NCBI GenBank assembly: GCA_017534885.1 | Contig: JAFXVR010000020.1 | Coordinates: forward strand, 100,018 to 164,017 | Length of the DNA stretch: 64,000 nucleotides | Source of the DNA: Clostridia bacterium | GTDB lineage: Bacteria; Bacillota; Clostridia; Christensenellales; Aristaeellaceae | Reading direction: 5' to 3' | In this document: positions 1 to 8,767 of the stretch, one piece after another | Position numbering within the stretch: position 1 is the stretch's first letter | Layout: the number at the start of each line of letters is the position of its first letter | Translations under genes and position numbers: made by a program | Notes under the pieces: model-generated | The model's input: the letters and a program-made list of their open reading frames with translations, nothing else | Told to the model about the DNA's origin: nothing | Databases searched by the model: none

Positions 1-2936
1 TCGCCCCAGCGGGCCCAGTGCAGCTGCATTTCAGGCGTGATCTGCTCCACCAGGGGTTCCAGGATCTCCAGCATGTAATCCGTGGTGAAGGTCTGGAAGA
101 TATCGCCCAGCTTGGTCAGGAACTTGTCGCGGTAGGCGGGCACCTCCAGCAGTTTCAGCAGGATGGTGTTGTCGAAATTGCCCGCGCCCATGCCCTTGGC
201 CTTGGTGTAGCTCTTGGGGCTGTTGAAGCCGGATTCGTAGAGGCCGTAATCCACGTCGTAGAAGATCCACTTCCACTTGGAGCCCGGCTGATTGGTGTTG
301 TACCAGCGGATGTTGCCGATGTCCGAGTTGCCCACGAACATCTCCAAGGCGATGTATTCAAAGTAGTTGTCCACATCCACGTTGTCCAGGATGTACTGCA
401 GGTCGGCGGGATTGTTCACCGGGTCGGACTCCTTGATGCGGGAGATCATGTTCCGGTAGGCGTTCCGCTGGGACTTGGTGCCATACTTGACCGAGCCGGA
501 GTGCTGGAGGATGACCATCTCATCCGCCTGGTCGAAGGTCAGCCCCTCATGCTGGGCCACAAAGAAGCGGTCCACCCGCTCGCGCAGGTTCATGGTGCCC
601 CAGTACACGCCGTTCAGGTACACCACCACCGGCTTCCAGGCCTGGTGGATGACGGTGGAACCGATGGCATCCAGCATGCGGGACTGGAGGCCGTCCTGCA
701 CCCGGGTCCACATGCAGTCGTTGCCGGAATTGCGCAGCACCAGTCCCTTGTACTCGGTATAGGGCCGATCCTCGAAGAGCGGCGCCGCGAAGGTTTTCGC
801 CCCGTACTTGGATTTGGCGCGGAGCTTCATGGACTTCTGGGGCATATCCAGGGAGAAGTCGCCCGCCAGGCCGAACTCCATGCCCTGGGAGAGCAGCTGT
901 GTGCCGTCCAGCTCATAGTACTCGATGTAGCCTTCCACCCGGTACTTGGCGTCCTTCAGGGCGCGGTAGATGGTGTTTTTGAACTTGGGGCCGCCGGTCT
1001 TGTCCACATTGGGGCCGGCCACCAGCAGGCCGTCGGTCTCATTCCAGAGCAGGTCGGGGTCGCAGACCACCGAGACGATGGGCAGGGTGTGGTAGGGGTT
1101 GATCAGGAAGGTGCCGGTGATGGTCTCGGAGGCGCGCAGGCGGCCGTCGGAGAAGGCTCTCGCCCGCAGCACCGTGGTGAAGCTGAAGGTCAGCTCCTCG
1201 CCCCGGTATACCTTGCCGGCAGACTGGGTGGGCACGGAGCCGTCCAGGGTGTAATAGACCGTGGTGTCCTCCGGCACGTCGATGCGCAGCCGGACCGGCT
1301 CATAGTACAGGCCGGGCTGCACGGTGAAGGCCGGCTCCTCCGCATAGCCCAGGAAGCCGCCCTGGTTGGCCGCGGCGGGTGTGGGGACATCATAATAAAA
1401 AAAGCCGGAGGTGCCGAGGTTTCGGCCGTAGGAGATGTCCGTGGGCACCAGGGGCAGCTCAAGCTTGTCCAGCACCCTCCCCTGCGGGTCGCACAGGCAC
1501 ATGGTCTCGCCGCCGGCCCGCTTCACCTTGAAATTGGTGTGGTATGCGTTGTCCTTGACGGTGTTTGTGCCGTCGCAGAAGATCACCTTGTACTCGCCCG
1601 CGTTGATCAGCGTGCCCGCAGGGAACTGCCAGCGGCGGGGCCGGCCGATCTTGTCGCTCAGCCCCCAGCCGCTGATGTCCACCGAATCGCTGCCGCTGTT
1701 GTAGATTTCCACCCAGTCCACATAGCTCTCGTCCGAACCAACCTTGGTGGCGTCATTGGAGGCCATGATTTCCGAAATATACACGCCGGTGGCGTTCCGG
1801 CCCCGCAGGTCGGCATCCGCCCCGGCCAGGTCGCTGTTGTCCCGGGCTGGGGTGGCCAGCCGCTGCACGATGAAGGAGCCGTCCTGCTGGCGGGCGTAGG
1901 CGCAGTCCTCCGGCAGGTTGTCCACAATCACCCGATCCATCACCCGGCCCCGGCTGTCCGCTAAGATGACCGTGTCATGCTCGGCGGAAATGCGGAAGGA
2001 GGCGTGGGGGATGGCGGTGGGGTCTTCCCGCCGATCCTTGCCGGAGCAGAAGACCAGGTAATAGCCGTGAGGCGCGATGACCGCCCCCTCGGGGAAGCGC
2101 CACCGCAGGGGCTGGTTCTCCTTGTTGGACAGGGCATAGTTGTCCAGGCTGACCGTGCGGTCGGTGGTGTTGTACAGCTCGATCCAGTCGACATTCTCCC
2201 CGTCCTCATCCCGGAGACCACTCTTGGCGTCCGCGACGATCTCATTGATGACGATCGCGCCGTCCAGCGCCATGCTCGCGGTGCGGTAGGCCTCCAGGCC
2301 TTCCGGGGTGTTGGGGTAACCCGGGGAGTAGTAGCTCAGCTCCTGGTAGCCGCTGTCCGTCAGCGCCCACACGGTGTCCGAGCCCAAGATATGATAGGTC
2401 ACCGAGTCGATCAGGTAGGCGTTGGGGTCATACAGGTAGACCGTCTCACCCACGGAGGACAGCTTGAACTTGGCGTGCAGCGGTTTGCCGCTGGCGGTCT
2501 GGTTGATGTTGTCGCAGTAGACCACCAGCCGTCCGTCGGCGGGCAGAACGATGTCCGGGAACAGGAAACGGATGGAATCGCCCCGGTCGCTGAGGCCGCA
2601 GCCCTTGAGGCTGACCTCGCTCTCCCCGCTGTTCCAGACCTCCACCCAGTCCGGGAAGCCGCCGTTCTCGTCCGGCACGGCGGTCTTGTTGGAAGGCATG
2701 ATTTCGCTGATGCGCAGGCCTCTGTATGCTTCACCGACGCCCGTGCCGCCGCCGCTGACCACGCCGGTATCATTCCCGGCGGTGTAGGTCGCCCGATTCA
2801 GGGGCTCCCAGGGAGTGGCGCTGATGAGCAGCACCAGCGCCGCAGCCACCAGGATCATGGGAAAGATCAGCTTGGCCTTGGAACGCTTCCGCGCCGCCGT
2901 CCGCCCGCTGCGCTGCCTGCGCTCTCCGCCCGTCAT
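1..2936 (-). CDS. Secreted lamin-tail/CotH-kinase surface protein (3' end outside window)
   Basis: About 978 residues are visible; the C-terminus lies beyond the left edge. A basic N-terminus and one membrane segment (about residues 23-41, IFPMILVAAALVLLIS) suggest a membrane-anchored or secreted protein. Three lamin-tail domains follow, each starting with a variant of ISEIMPSN and DWVEIYN (near 2730, 2230 and 1770). Next is a chitobiase-C-like motif (YYTLDGSVPT, near 1235). The CotH part has VYLNGVYWGTMNLRERVDRF near 600 and the kinase-like KWIFYDVDYGLY near 260. CotH proteins are atypical kinases known from Bacillus spore coats; LTD-CotH fusions are common large surface proteins in Clostridia. 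The ATG at 2936 is preceded by GGAGGAAAGGAGG. The substrate is unknown. Confidence 0.85.
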   Translation of the reverse strand, partial: MTGGERRQRSGRTAARKRSKAKLIFPMILVAAALVLLISATPWEPLNRATYTAGNDTGVVSGGGTGVGEAYRGLRISEIMPSNKTAVPDENGGFPDWVEVWNSGESEVSLKGCGLSDRGDSIRFLFPDIVLPADGRLVVYCDNINQTASGKPLHAKFKLSSVGETVYLYDPNAYLIDSVTYHILGSDTVWALTDSGYQELSYYSPGYPNTPEGLEAYRTASMALDGAIVINEIVADAKSGLRDEDGENVDWIELYNTTDRTVSLDNYALSNKENQPLRWRFPEGAVIAPHGYYLVFCSGKDRREDPTAIPHASFRISAEHDTVILADSRGRVMDRVIVDNLPEDCAYARQQDGSFIVQRLATPARDNSDLAGADADLRGRNATGVYISEIMASNDATKVGSDESYVDWVEIYNSGSDSVDISGWGLSDKIGRPRRWQFPAGTLINAGEYKVIFCDGTNTVKDNAYHTNFKVKRAGGETMCLCDPQGRVLDKLELPLVPTDISYGRNLGTSGFFYYDVPTPAAANQGGFLGYAEEPAFTVQPGLYYEPVRLRIDVPEDTTVYYTLDGSVPTQSAGKVYRGEELTFSFTTVLRARAFSDGRLRASETITGTFLINPYHTLPIVSVVCDPDLLWNETDGLLVAGPNVDKTGGPKFKNTIYRALKDAKYRVEGYIEYYELDGTQLLSQGMEFGLAGDFSLDMPQKSMKLRAKSKYGAKTFAAPLFEDRPYTEYKGLVLRNSGNDCMWTRVQDGLQSRMLDAIGSTVIHQAWKPVVVYLNGVYWGTMNLRERVDRFFVAQHEGLTFDQADEMVILQHSGSVKYGTKSQRNAYRNMISRIKESDPVNNPADLQYILDNVDVDNYFEYIALEMFVGNSDIGNIRWYNTNQPGSKWKWIFYDVDYGLYESGFNSPKSYTKAKGMGAGNFDNTILLKLLEVPAYRDKFLTKLGDIFQTFTTDYMLEILEPLVEQITPEMQLHWARWG

Positions 2937-2988
2937 CCGCACTCCCTCCTTTCCTCCGGAAATGGCTGGCCAGAAAATCAACAGCGCA

Positions 2989-3017
2989 ATTGTACCACAA
3001 TTCCGGCGGCTTGGCAA
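2989..3017 (-). promoter_or_regulatory. Sigma-A promoter of the CotH/LTD gene
   Basis: On the minus strand, TTGCCA (3012-3017) and TACAAT (2989-2994) are 17 bp apart, with a TGG extended -10. It lies about 55 bases upstream of the start codon. Confidence 0.6.
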
Positions 3018-3061
3018 GGCGGCCTTCTGTCATATTTGCAAAAGATGTAGGTCATGGCCAC

Positions 3062-3120
3062 TTGACAGATGGTCTCCCCTGCGGTACACTTGGGTTGAAA
3101 ACGTTACCGGAAACGTTACC
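3062..3120 (+). promoter_or_regulatory. lacI-malQ-glgP promoter with two LacI-type operators
   Basis: TTGACA (3062-3067) and TACACT (3085-3090) are 17 bp apart. Immediately downstream, over the expected transcription start, AAACGTTACC occurs twice (3099-3108 and 3111-3120). Each copy is an imperfect palindrome around AACGTT, with centres 12 bp apart. LacI-family operators have a central CG, so this is probably the autoregulatory site of the following gene. The first copy with its flank also resembles a CcpA cre site, so catabolite control is an alternative. Confidence 0.75.
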
Positions 3121-3138
3121 ATACAAGGGAGGGCGCTT

Positions 3139-4149
3139 ATGAAGCCCCTGACGATACGGGATATCGCGCAGCTTTCCGGCTGCTCGGTGGCCACGGTTTC
3201 GCGGGTGATGAACCACAAGCCTGACGTGAGCGCGGCCACCCGGGCGCGGGTGGAAGCGGTGCTGGAGAAGCAGCAGTTTGTGGGCAACGCCAACGCCCGG
3301 GGCCTGAAGCAGGCCGGCAGCGAGGCGGTGGCGGTCATCCTGAGAGGCCGGGGCAGCGTATTCCTGGGAGATCTGGCCGAGGCCATCATCTCCCGGGCCG
3401 AGTCCTCCCCTGTGCCCTGGCTGATCGAGTACATCGACGAGTGGGGAGACGAGGTCAGCGCGGCCCTGCGGCTGAGCCGGGAGCGCAGCCTGGCGGGTCT
3501 GGTCTTCGTGGGCGGCCACCTGGACGAGCGCTCCGCCGCCCTGAATGCCCTCGACATCCCCATGGTCTTCGTCACCCTCTCCATTGAGGGCAGTCCGCTC
3601 AAAAATGCCTCCTCCGTGTGCATCGACGACCGGGGCATGACCTCTGAGGCCGTGCACGAGCTGCTGCTGCGGGGCTGCCAGCGGGTGGCGGTGTTCGGCG
3701 GCGGCTCGGGCGGCGGCCGGGACAGTCTGGGCCAGCGCTATCTCGGAGTGCTGGACGCCCATCAGCGACTGGGGCTGCGCTTTGACCGGCGGCGCTATGT
3801 GCCCACCCGCTTCACCCTGGAGGCGGCCTGCGCCGCGGCGAAAAAGCACTTCACAGCCTTCCCGGACACGGACGCGGCCTTCTGCATGTCCGATACGGTG
3901 GCCATCGGCGTCATCCGCGCCCTGCACGACCTGGGTCTGCGGGTGCCGGAGGATGTGAGCGTCATCGGGGTGGACGGCATGGAGCTGGGGCAGTACACCA
4001 TCCCCAGCCTGTCCACCATCGTTCAGCCTGTCAGGGCGCTGGCGGAAGCCACCGTGGCGGTGCTCCGCGGCATGATGGAGGAGGGCGCGCCGCCCCGGCA
4101 GATCACGGTGGAAGCGACCCTCAGAATACTTGAATCAGTGCGCCAATAG
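3139..4149 (+). CDS. LacI-family transcriptional regulator
   Basis: 336 residues, the usual length for the family. The N-terminal helix-turn-helix reads TIRDIAQLSGCSVATVSRVM and is followed by the hinge helix (ARVEAVLEKQ). The periplasmic-binding-protein-like effector domain fills the rest, with the typical C-terminal segment VPEDVSVIGVDGMELGQYT. I chose the ATG at 3139 because AAGGGAGGG stands just before it and the HTH starts 5 residues later. It leads a run that continues with malQ (19 bases later) and glgP, so it most likely controls maltodextrin or glycogen use, with a sugar as effector. The operator pair in its own promoter supports autoregulation. Confidence 0.93.
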   Translation: MKPLTIRDIAQLSGCSVATVSRVMNHKPDVSAATRARVEAVLEKQQFVGNANARGLKQAGSEAVAVILRGRGSVFLGDLAEAIISRAESSPVPWLIEYIDEWGDEVSAALRLSRERSLAGLVFVGGHLDERSAALNALDIPMVFVTLSIEGSPLKNASSVCIDDRGMTSEAVHELLLRGCQRVAVFGGGSGGGRDSLGQRYLGVLDAHQRLGLRFDRRRYVPTRFTLEAACAAAKKHFTAFPDTDAAFCMSDTVAIGVIRALHDLGLRVPEDVSVIGVDGMELGQYTIPSLSTIVQPVRALAEATVAVLRGMMEEGAPPRQITVEATLRILESVRQ

Positions 4150-4168
4150 CGCGGAAAGGAAGGTTCTT

Positions 4169-5638
4169 ATGGCCCGTCAAAGCGGTATCCTGCTGCACAT
4201 CTCTTCCCTCCCCGGCCCGGACGGCATCGGCTCCCTCGGGCAGGAGGCCTTTGATTTCGCTGATTTCCTGGAGAGCGCCGGCATGCGCATCTGGCAGGTG
4301 CTGCCCATGGGCCCCACCGGCTACGGCGAGTCACCCTACCAGTCCTCCAGCGTGTACGCGGGCAATCCCATGCTGATTTCCCTGCAGCGCCTGCGGGACG
4401 AAGGTCTGCTGACCGGGGACGAGAGCTACACGCCCGCGGATGAGGGCAAGGTGGACTTCCCCGCCATGCGCGCCCACAAGGAAAAGGCTCTGCGCCTCTG
4501 CTACGCCCAGTCCGCCGAAAAGCTGGCGGATGAGGTGGAAGCCTTCCGCCAGGCCCAGCCCTGGGTGGAAGACTTTGCCCTCTTTACCGCGCTGAAGGCC
4601 CGCTATGACGGCGCCATGTGGACAAAGTGGCCGGACCGTGATTTGCGCTTCCGCCGCCCCAAGGCGCTTCAAAAGGCCCGGGAGGAGCTGAAGGACGAGA
4701 TCAGCTACCACATTTTTGTGCAGGCCCTCTTCGACCGGCAGTGGCGGGCTTTCAAGAGCTACTGCAACGGCAAGGGCATCTCCCTCTTCGGCGACATGCC
4801 CATCTATGTGGCGGAGGACAGCGCGGACACCTGGACGCGGCCCGAGGTCTTCCAGCTGGACAAGGAGCTGGTACCGACCCATGTGGCGGGCGTTCCCCCG
4901 GATTACTTCTCCGCGGACGGCCAGCTCTGGGGCAACCCGCTCTACCGCTGGGTCTACCTGCGCTACCACGGCTACAGCTGGTGGGTGGAGCGCATGCAGC
5001 GCATGGCCGCCCTGTATGACATCATCCGCATTGACCACTTCATCGGCTTCGCCAACTATTACTCCGTGCCCTACGGCTCGCCCAACGCCCGCACGGGCAA
5101 GTGGATCGCCGGCCCCGGCGGCAGGCTCTTCGATAAGCTCAACGAAGCCCTGCCCGGCCTGCGCATTGTGGCGGAAGACCTGGGCTGCGTCAATGCCAAG
5201 GTGCGCGCCCTGCTCAGGTACGTGGGCTATCCCGGCATGGGCGTGGCGGTCTTCGGCTTCGGCGCGGACGACGCCAACCAGCACCTGTGCACCAACTATA
5301 AGGAGAACTCCGTGGTCTACACCGGCACCCACGACAACGACACCGTGCTGGGCTACCTGAAGCGCGCCCCCAAGGATGAGCTCAAGCGGGCGAAGGAAGT
5401 GCTGCACTTCGAGAAGATCGAGGACGGCCCCGGCGCCTTCATCCGCGGCGTACTGGCCAGCAAGGCGGACACCGCGGTGATTCCCATGCAGGACGTGCTG
5501 GGGCTGGACAACAGCGCCCGCATGAACGAGCCCTCCACCATCGGCAGCAACTGGCTCTGGCGGATGCTCCCCGGCGCCGCCTCCCCGGAGCAGGCTGCCC
5601 GCCTGAAGGCCCTCAACGTGGAAACCCGCCGCGCCTGA
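4169..5638 (+). CDS. malQ: 4-alpha-glucanotransferase (amylomaltase, GH77)
   Basis: 489 residues. Transfers alpha-1,4-glucan segments between maltodextrins and releases glucose; cytoplasmic. GH77 hallmarks are visible: SSLPGPDGIGSLG at the N-terminus, the nucleophile region IRIDHFIGFANYYSVPYG, the acid/base region IVAEDLG, and YTGTHDNDT. The ATG at 4169 follows GGAAAGGAAGG; an in-frame upstream extension to 4130 has no ribosome site and overlaps the regulator gene. It is followed 26 bases later by glgP. MalQ and a phosphorylase together turn linear glucans into glucose and glucose-1-phosphate, so the pair with the LacI regulator forms one maltodextrin/glycogen degradation unit. Confidence 0.96.
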   Translation: MARQSGILLHISSLPGPDGIGSLGQEAFDFADFLESAGMRIWQVLPMGPTGYGESPYQSSSVYAGNPMLISLQRLRDEGLLTGDESYTPADEGKVDFPAMRAHKEKALRLCYAQSAEKLADEVEAFRQAQPWVEDFALFTALKARYDGAMWTKWPDRDLRFRRPKALQKAREELKDEISYHIFVQALFDRQWRAFKSYCNGKGISLFGDMPIYVAEDSADTWTRPEVFQLDKELVPTHVAGVPPDYFSADGQLWGNPLYRWVYLRYHGYSWWVERMQRMAALYDIIRIDHFIGFANYYSVPYGSPNARTGKWIAGPGGRLFDKLNEALPGLRIVAEDLGCVNAKVRALLRYVGYPGMGVAVFGFGADDANQHLCTNYKENSVVYTGTHDNDTVLGYLKRAPKDELKRAKEVLHFEKIEDGPGAFIRGVLASKADTAVIPMQDVLGLDNSARMNEPSTIGSNWLWRMLPGAASPEQAARLKALNVETRRA

Positions 5639-5664
5639 CCCCTTTTCGCTGAGGAGGCATTCCC

Positions 5665-8007
5665 ATGATGAACGCCGCTGAACTGATTGCCCGGGCTGAA
5701 ACCATCCTGCTGACCCGCACTCACCTTTCCCTGGAGAAGGCCAGCGCATACCAGCTCCACGACGCGATATCGACCGCGGCGATGGAGGCCATCGCCCCCG
5801 TCTGGGCTGAGGCCGAGCGGGAGCGCGCCGTCCATCGCCAGGCCGCCTATCTCTCCGCCGAGTACCTGGTAGGCCGCCTGGTCTACAACAACCTGTACTG
5901 CATGGGTCTGCTGAAGGAGACCCAGGAGCTGCTGGCGGCGCGGAGCGTCGATCTCGCCCTGCTGGAGGACATCGAGGACGACGCCTTCGGCAACGGCGGC
6001 CTGGGGCGGCTGGCAGCCTGCTTCCTGGACAGCGCGGCCACCCACCGCATTCCGCTCACCGGCTACGGCCTGCGGTACCGCTACGGCCTGTTCCATCAGT
6101 CCTTCCGGGACGGACGCCAGGTGGAGGAGCCCGACGACTGGGCCCGCTTCGGCGATCCCTGGAGCATCCGCCGCGTTGACGAGGCCGTGGTCGTGCCCAT
6201 GAAGACCGGCGACGTCCTGGCCGTGCCCTATGACATGCCCGTGATCGGCTTCGGCGCGGAGAACGTGGGAACCCTGCGGCTGTGGCAGTGCGAGAGCCGG
6301 CACGAGATCGACCTGCCCCTGTTCAATCAGCAGAAATACGACGCGGCTGTGGCGGACAAGAACCGCGCCGAGGACATCACCAAGCTCCTCTATCCCAACG
6401 ACAGCCGCCGGGAGGGCAAGCAGCTGCGCATCAAGCAGCAGTACGTGCTGGTATCCGCCTCCGTGCAGGACATCGTGCGGCGCTACAAGGCCAGATGGGG
6501 CGCGGACTGGAGCCATTTCGCCGAGGACTGGGCCATCCAGCTCAACGACACCCACCCGGTCATGGCCATCCCCGAGCTGATCCGCCTGATGACGGCGGAG
6601 GGGCTCTCCTTTGACGAGGCCTTTGTCCTCGCCCGGGACACCTTCTCCTACACCAACCACACCATCATGCAGGAGGCCCTCGAGAAGTGGGATCTGCCCC
6701 TGCTGGCCTCCGTCTGCCCGGAAATCGTGCGGATCATCCGGATGATCGACAGGCGCTTCCGCCGGGAGATGGCTTTGCTGAATCAGGATGTCACCCCCGG
6801 CCGCTGCGTCATCGAGGGCAAGCGGGTGCACATGGCGCAGCTGGCCGTGTACGCCGCCCACGCCACCAACGGCGTGGCCGCCCTGCACTCGGAAATCCTC
6901 AAAAACGATCTCTTCCGCGAGTGGTACGCCCTCTACCCGGAGCGCTTCCAGAACAAGACCAACGGCGTCACCCAGCGCCGCTGGCTGGGGCTGTGCAATC
7001 CTGAGCTCTGCGCCTTGCTGGAGAAGCGCATCGGCGGCGGCTTCATCACCGATCTGAATCAGCTGGAGCGGCTGAAGCCCCTGATCACGGACGAGGTCTG
7101 CCGTGAGTTTCAGCAGGTGAAGCAGCTCAAAAAAGCGCAGCTCGCCGCCGAGGTGCAGCGCCGCCTGGGCGTGGCGCTGGACACGCGGATGCTCTTCGAC
7201 GTGCAGGTAAAGCGGCTGCATGAGTACAAGCGCCAGTTCATGAACGCCCTGTCCATCCTCGCCATCTACTTTGAGCTGAAGCGCGGAAACCTGCCTGATT
7301 TCACCCCCACCGCCTTCCTCTTCGGCGCGAAGGCCGCCCCCGGCTACGACCGGGCCAAGGCCGTCATTTACTTCATCAACCAGATCGCCCGCCTGGTCAA
7401 CGCCGACCCGGACACCCGCGATAAGCTGCAGGTGCTCTTCGTGCCCAATTACAACTGCTCCTGGGCGGAGCTGCTGATGCCCGCCGCGGACGTGTCCGAG
7501 CAGATTTCCCCCGCGGGCACCGAGGCCAGCGGCACCGGCAACATGAAGCTGATGATGAACGGTGCCGTCACCTTAGGCACCTTCGACGGCGCGAACGTCG
7601 AGATCGTGGAGCAGGCCGGGCGTGAGAACAACTACATCTTCGGCGCCACCGTGGAGGAGCTGAACGCCATCCGCGATACATATGATCCCCGTGCCCTCTA
7701 TGAGAACGACGCCCTCCTGGCTCAGGCCCTGGACACCCTGACGGACGGCACCTTCCCCGACCCGGACGGCGCGCTCAGGGAGCTGTACAGCGCCATTCTC
7801 GAAGGCGCCAGCTGGCACAGGCCCGACCATTACTTTGTGCTCAGGGACTTCCGCCCCTACCTGGAGGCCAGGCTCCGGGCCAACCGGGATTACGCCGCCG
7901 ACCCCGTCGCCTTCGCCCGCAAGTGCCTGAACAACGTGGCCGCCGCCGGCCCCTTCTCCTCCGACCGCACGGTGCGGCAGTACGCGGAGGAAATCTGGCG
8001 GGTGTAA
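5665..8007 (+). CDS. glgP: Glycogen/maltodextrin phosphorylase (GT35)
   Basis: 780 residues, near the usual bacterial length. Phosphorolyses terminal alpha-1,4-glucosyl units to glucose-1-phosphate using pyridoxal phosphate. The cofactor-lysine motif EASGTGNMKLMMNG lies near residue 615, followed by TLGTFDGANVEI. NGGLGRLAACFLDS near residue 110 and RVDVQVKRLHEYKRQ-type sequence (VQVKRLHEYKRQ, near 513) are also family-typical. GAGGAGG precedes the ATG at 5665. It sits between malQ and the serine dehydratase genes and is read in the same direction. I cannot tell glycogen from maltodextrin preference from the sequence. Confidence 0.95.
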   Translation: MMNAAELIARAETILLTRTHLSLEKASAYQLHDAISTAAMEAIAPVWAEAERERAVHRQAAYLSAEYLVGRLVYNNLYCMGLLKETQELLAARSVDLALLEDIEDDAFGNGGLGRLAACFLDSAATHRIPLTGYGLRYRYGLFHQSFRDGRQVEEPDDWARFGDPWSIRRVDEAVVVPMKTGDVLAVPYDMPVIGFGAENVGTLRLWQCESRHEIDLPLFNQQKYDAAVADKNRAEDITKLLYPNDSRREGKQLRIKQQYVLVSASVQDIVRRYKARWGADWSHFAEDWAIQLNDTHPVMAIPELIRLMTAEGLSFDEAFVLARDTFSYTNHTIMQEALEKWDLPLLASVCPEIVRIIRMIDRRFRREMALLNQDVTPGRCVIEGKRVHMAQLAVYAAHATNGVAALHSEILKNDLFREWYALYPERFQNKTNGVTQRRWLGLCNPELCALLEKRIGGGFITDLNQLERLKPLITDEVCREFQQVKQLKKAQLAAEVQRRLGVALDTRMLFDVQVKRLHEYKRQFMNALSILAIYFELKRGNLPDFTPTAFLFGAKAAPGYDRAKAVIYFINQIARLVNADPDTRDKLQVLFVPNYNCSWAELLMPAADVSEQISPAGTEASGTGNMKLMMNGAVTLGTFDGANVEIVEQAGRENNYIFGATVEELNAIRDTYDPRALYENDALLAQALDTLTDGTFPDPDGALRELYSAILEGASWHRPDHYFVLRDFRPYLEARLRANRDYAADPVAFARKCLNNVAAAGPFSSDRTVRQYAEEIWRV

Positions 8008-8064
8008 GCCAACCGCCGCTTGCAGCCTTTCCGCCTGACGATCCCTCAGGAGGCGCACATCAGC

Positions 8065-8733
8065 ATGAACATCTTCGATATCATCGGCCCGGTGATGATC
8101 GGGCCCTCCAGCTCCCACACCGCCGGCGCGGTCCGGCTCGGGCGCGTCGCCAACAAGCTGATCGATAACCGGCCGCTGAAGCGGGTGGAGATCACCCTCT
8201 CCGGCTCCTTCGCCCAGACCTACAAGGGTCACGGCACCGACCGGGCGCTCATGGCGGGCATCATGGGCTACCACAGCTATTCCCCGGAGATCCGGGACGC
8301 GCTGGACATCGCCCGGAGCCGGGGCATCGACTACGCCTTTTCCAAGGAGAACATCAAGGGCGCGCACCCCAACACGGCGCGCATCCGCTATTACATTGCC
8401 GACGGCGCTGAGGGCACCGTCGAAGGCGCCAGCGTCGGCGGGGGCAATATCCTGGTCAGCCGCATCGACGGCATGGAGGTGCGCTTCACCGGCGAAAACC
8501 ACACCATCATCGTGATGCACCGCGACAAGCCCGGCGTCATCGCCAGCGTCACCCAGATGATGCACTTTGAGTACGCTGATCTCAACATCTCCAGCTTCAG
8601 CCTCTCCCGGGAGGCCAAGGGCGGCAATGCCATCATGACCATCGAGGTGGACAGCCAGCCGCCGGAAGACCTGATGGCCAAGATCCGGAAGATCGGCCAC
8701 GTCACCAACGCCATTCTGGTGCGCCGGCTGTGA
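8065..8733 (+). CDS. sdaAB: L-serine dehydratase, beta subunit
   Basis: 222 residues. With SdaAA it forms the oxygen-sensitive [4Fe-4S] L-serine ammonia-lyase (serine to pyruvate and ammonia). The N-terminus has the family motif GPVMIGPSSSHTAGA. The C-terminal part, from about residue 148 (HTIIVMHRDKPGVIASVT), is an ACT domain, usually a serine-binding regulatory module. CAGGAGG precedes the ATG at 8065. The alpha subunit begins 34 bases downstream. It lies 57 bases after glgP with no clear promoter between them, so read-through from the glucan genes is possible. Confidence 0.95.
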   Translation: MNIFDIIGPVMIGPSSSHTAGAVRLGRVANKLIDNRPLKRVEITLSGSFAQTYKGHGTDRALMAGIMGYHSYSPEIRDALDIARSRGIDYAFSKENIKGAHPNTARIRYYIADGAEGTVEGASVGGGNILVSRIDGMEVRFTGENHTIIVMHRDKPGVIASVTQMMHFEYADLNISSFSLSREAKGGNAIMTIEVDSQPPEDLMAKIRKIGHVTNAILVRRL

Positions 8734-8767
8734 TCGCGGCCAAAGCGCTCTGTCAGGAGGGATCACC

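Noticed and set aside
18..3050. Two long plus-strand open frames over the CotH/LTD region
   Set aside because: The minus-strand frame contains lamin-tail and CotH motifs throughout; the plus-strand translations have none.
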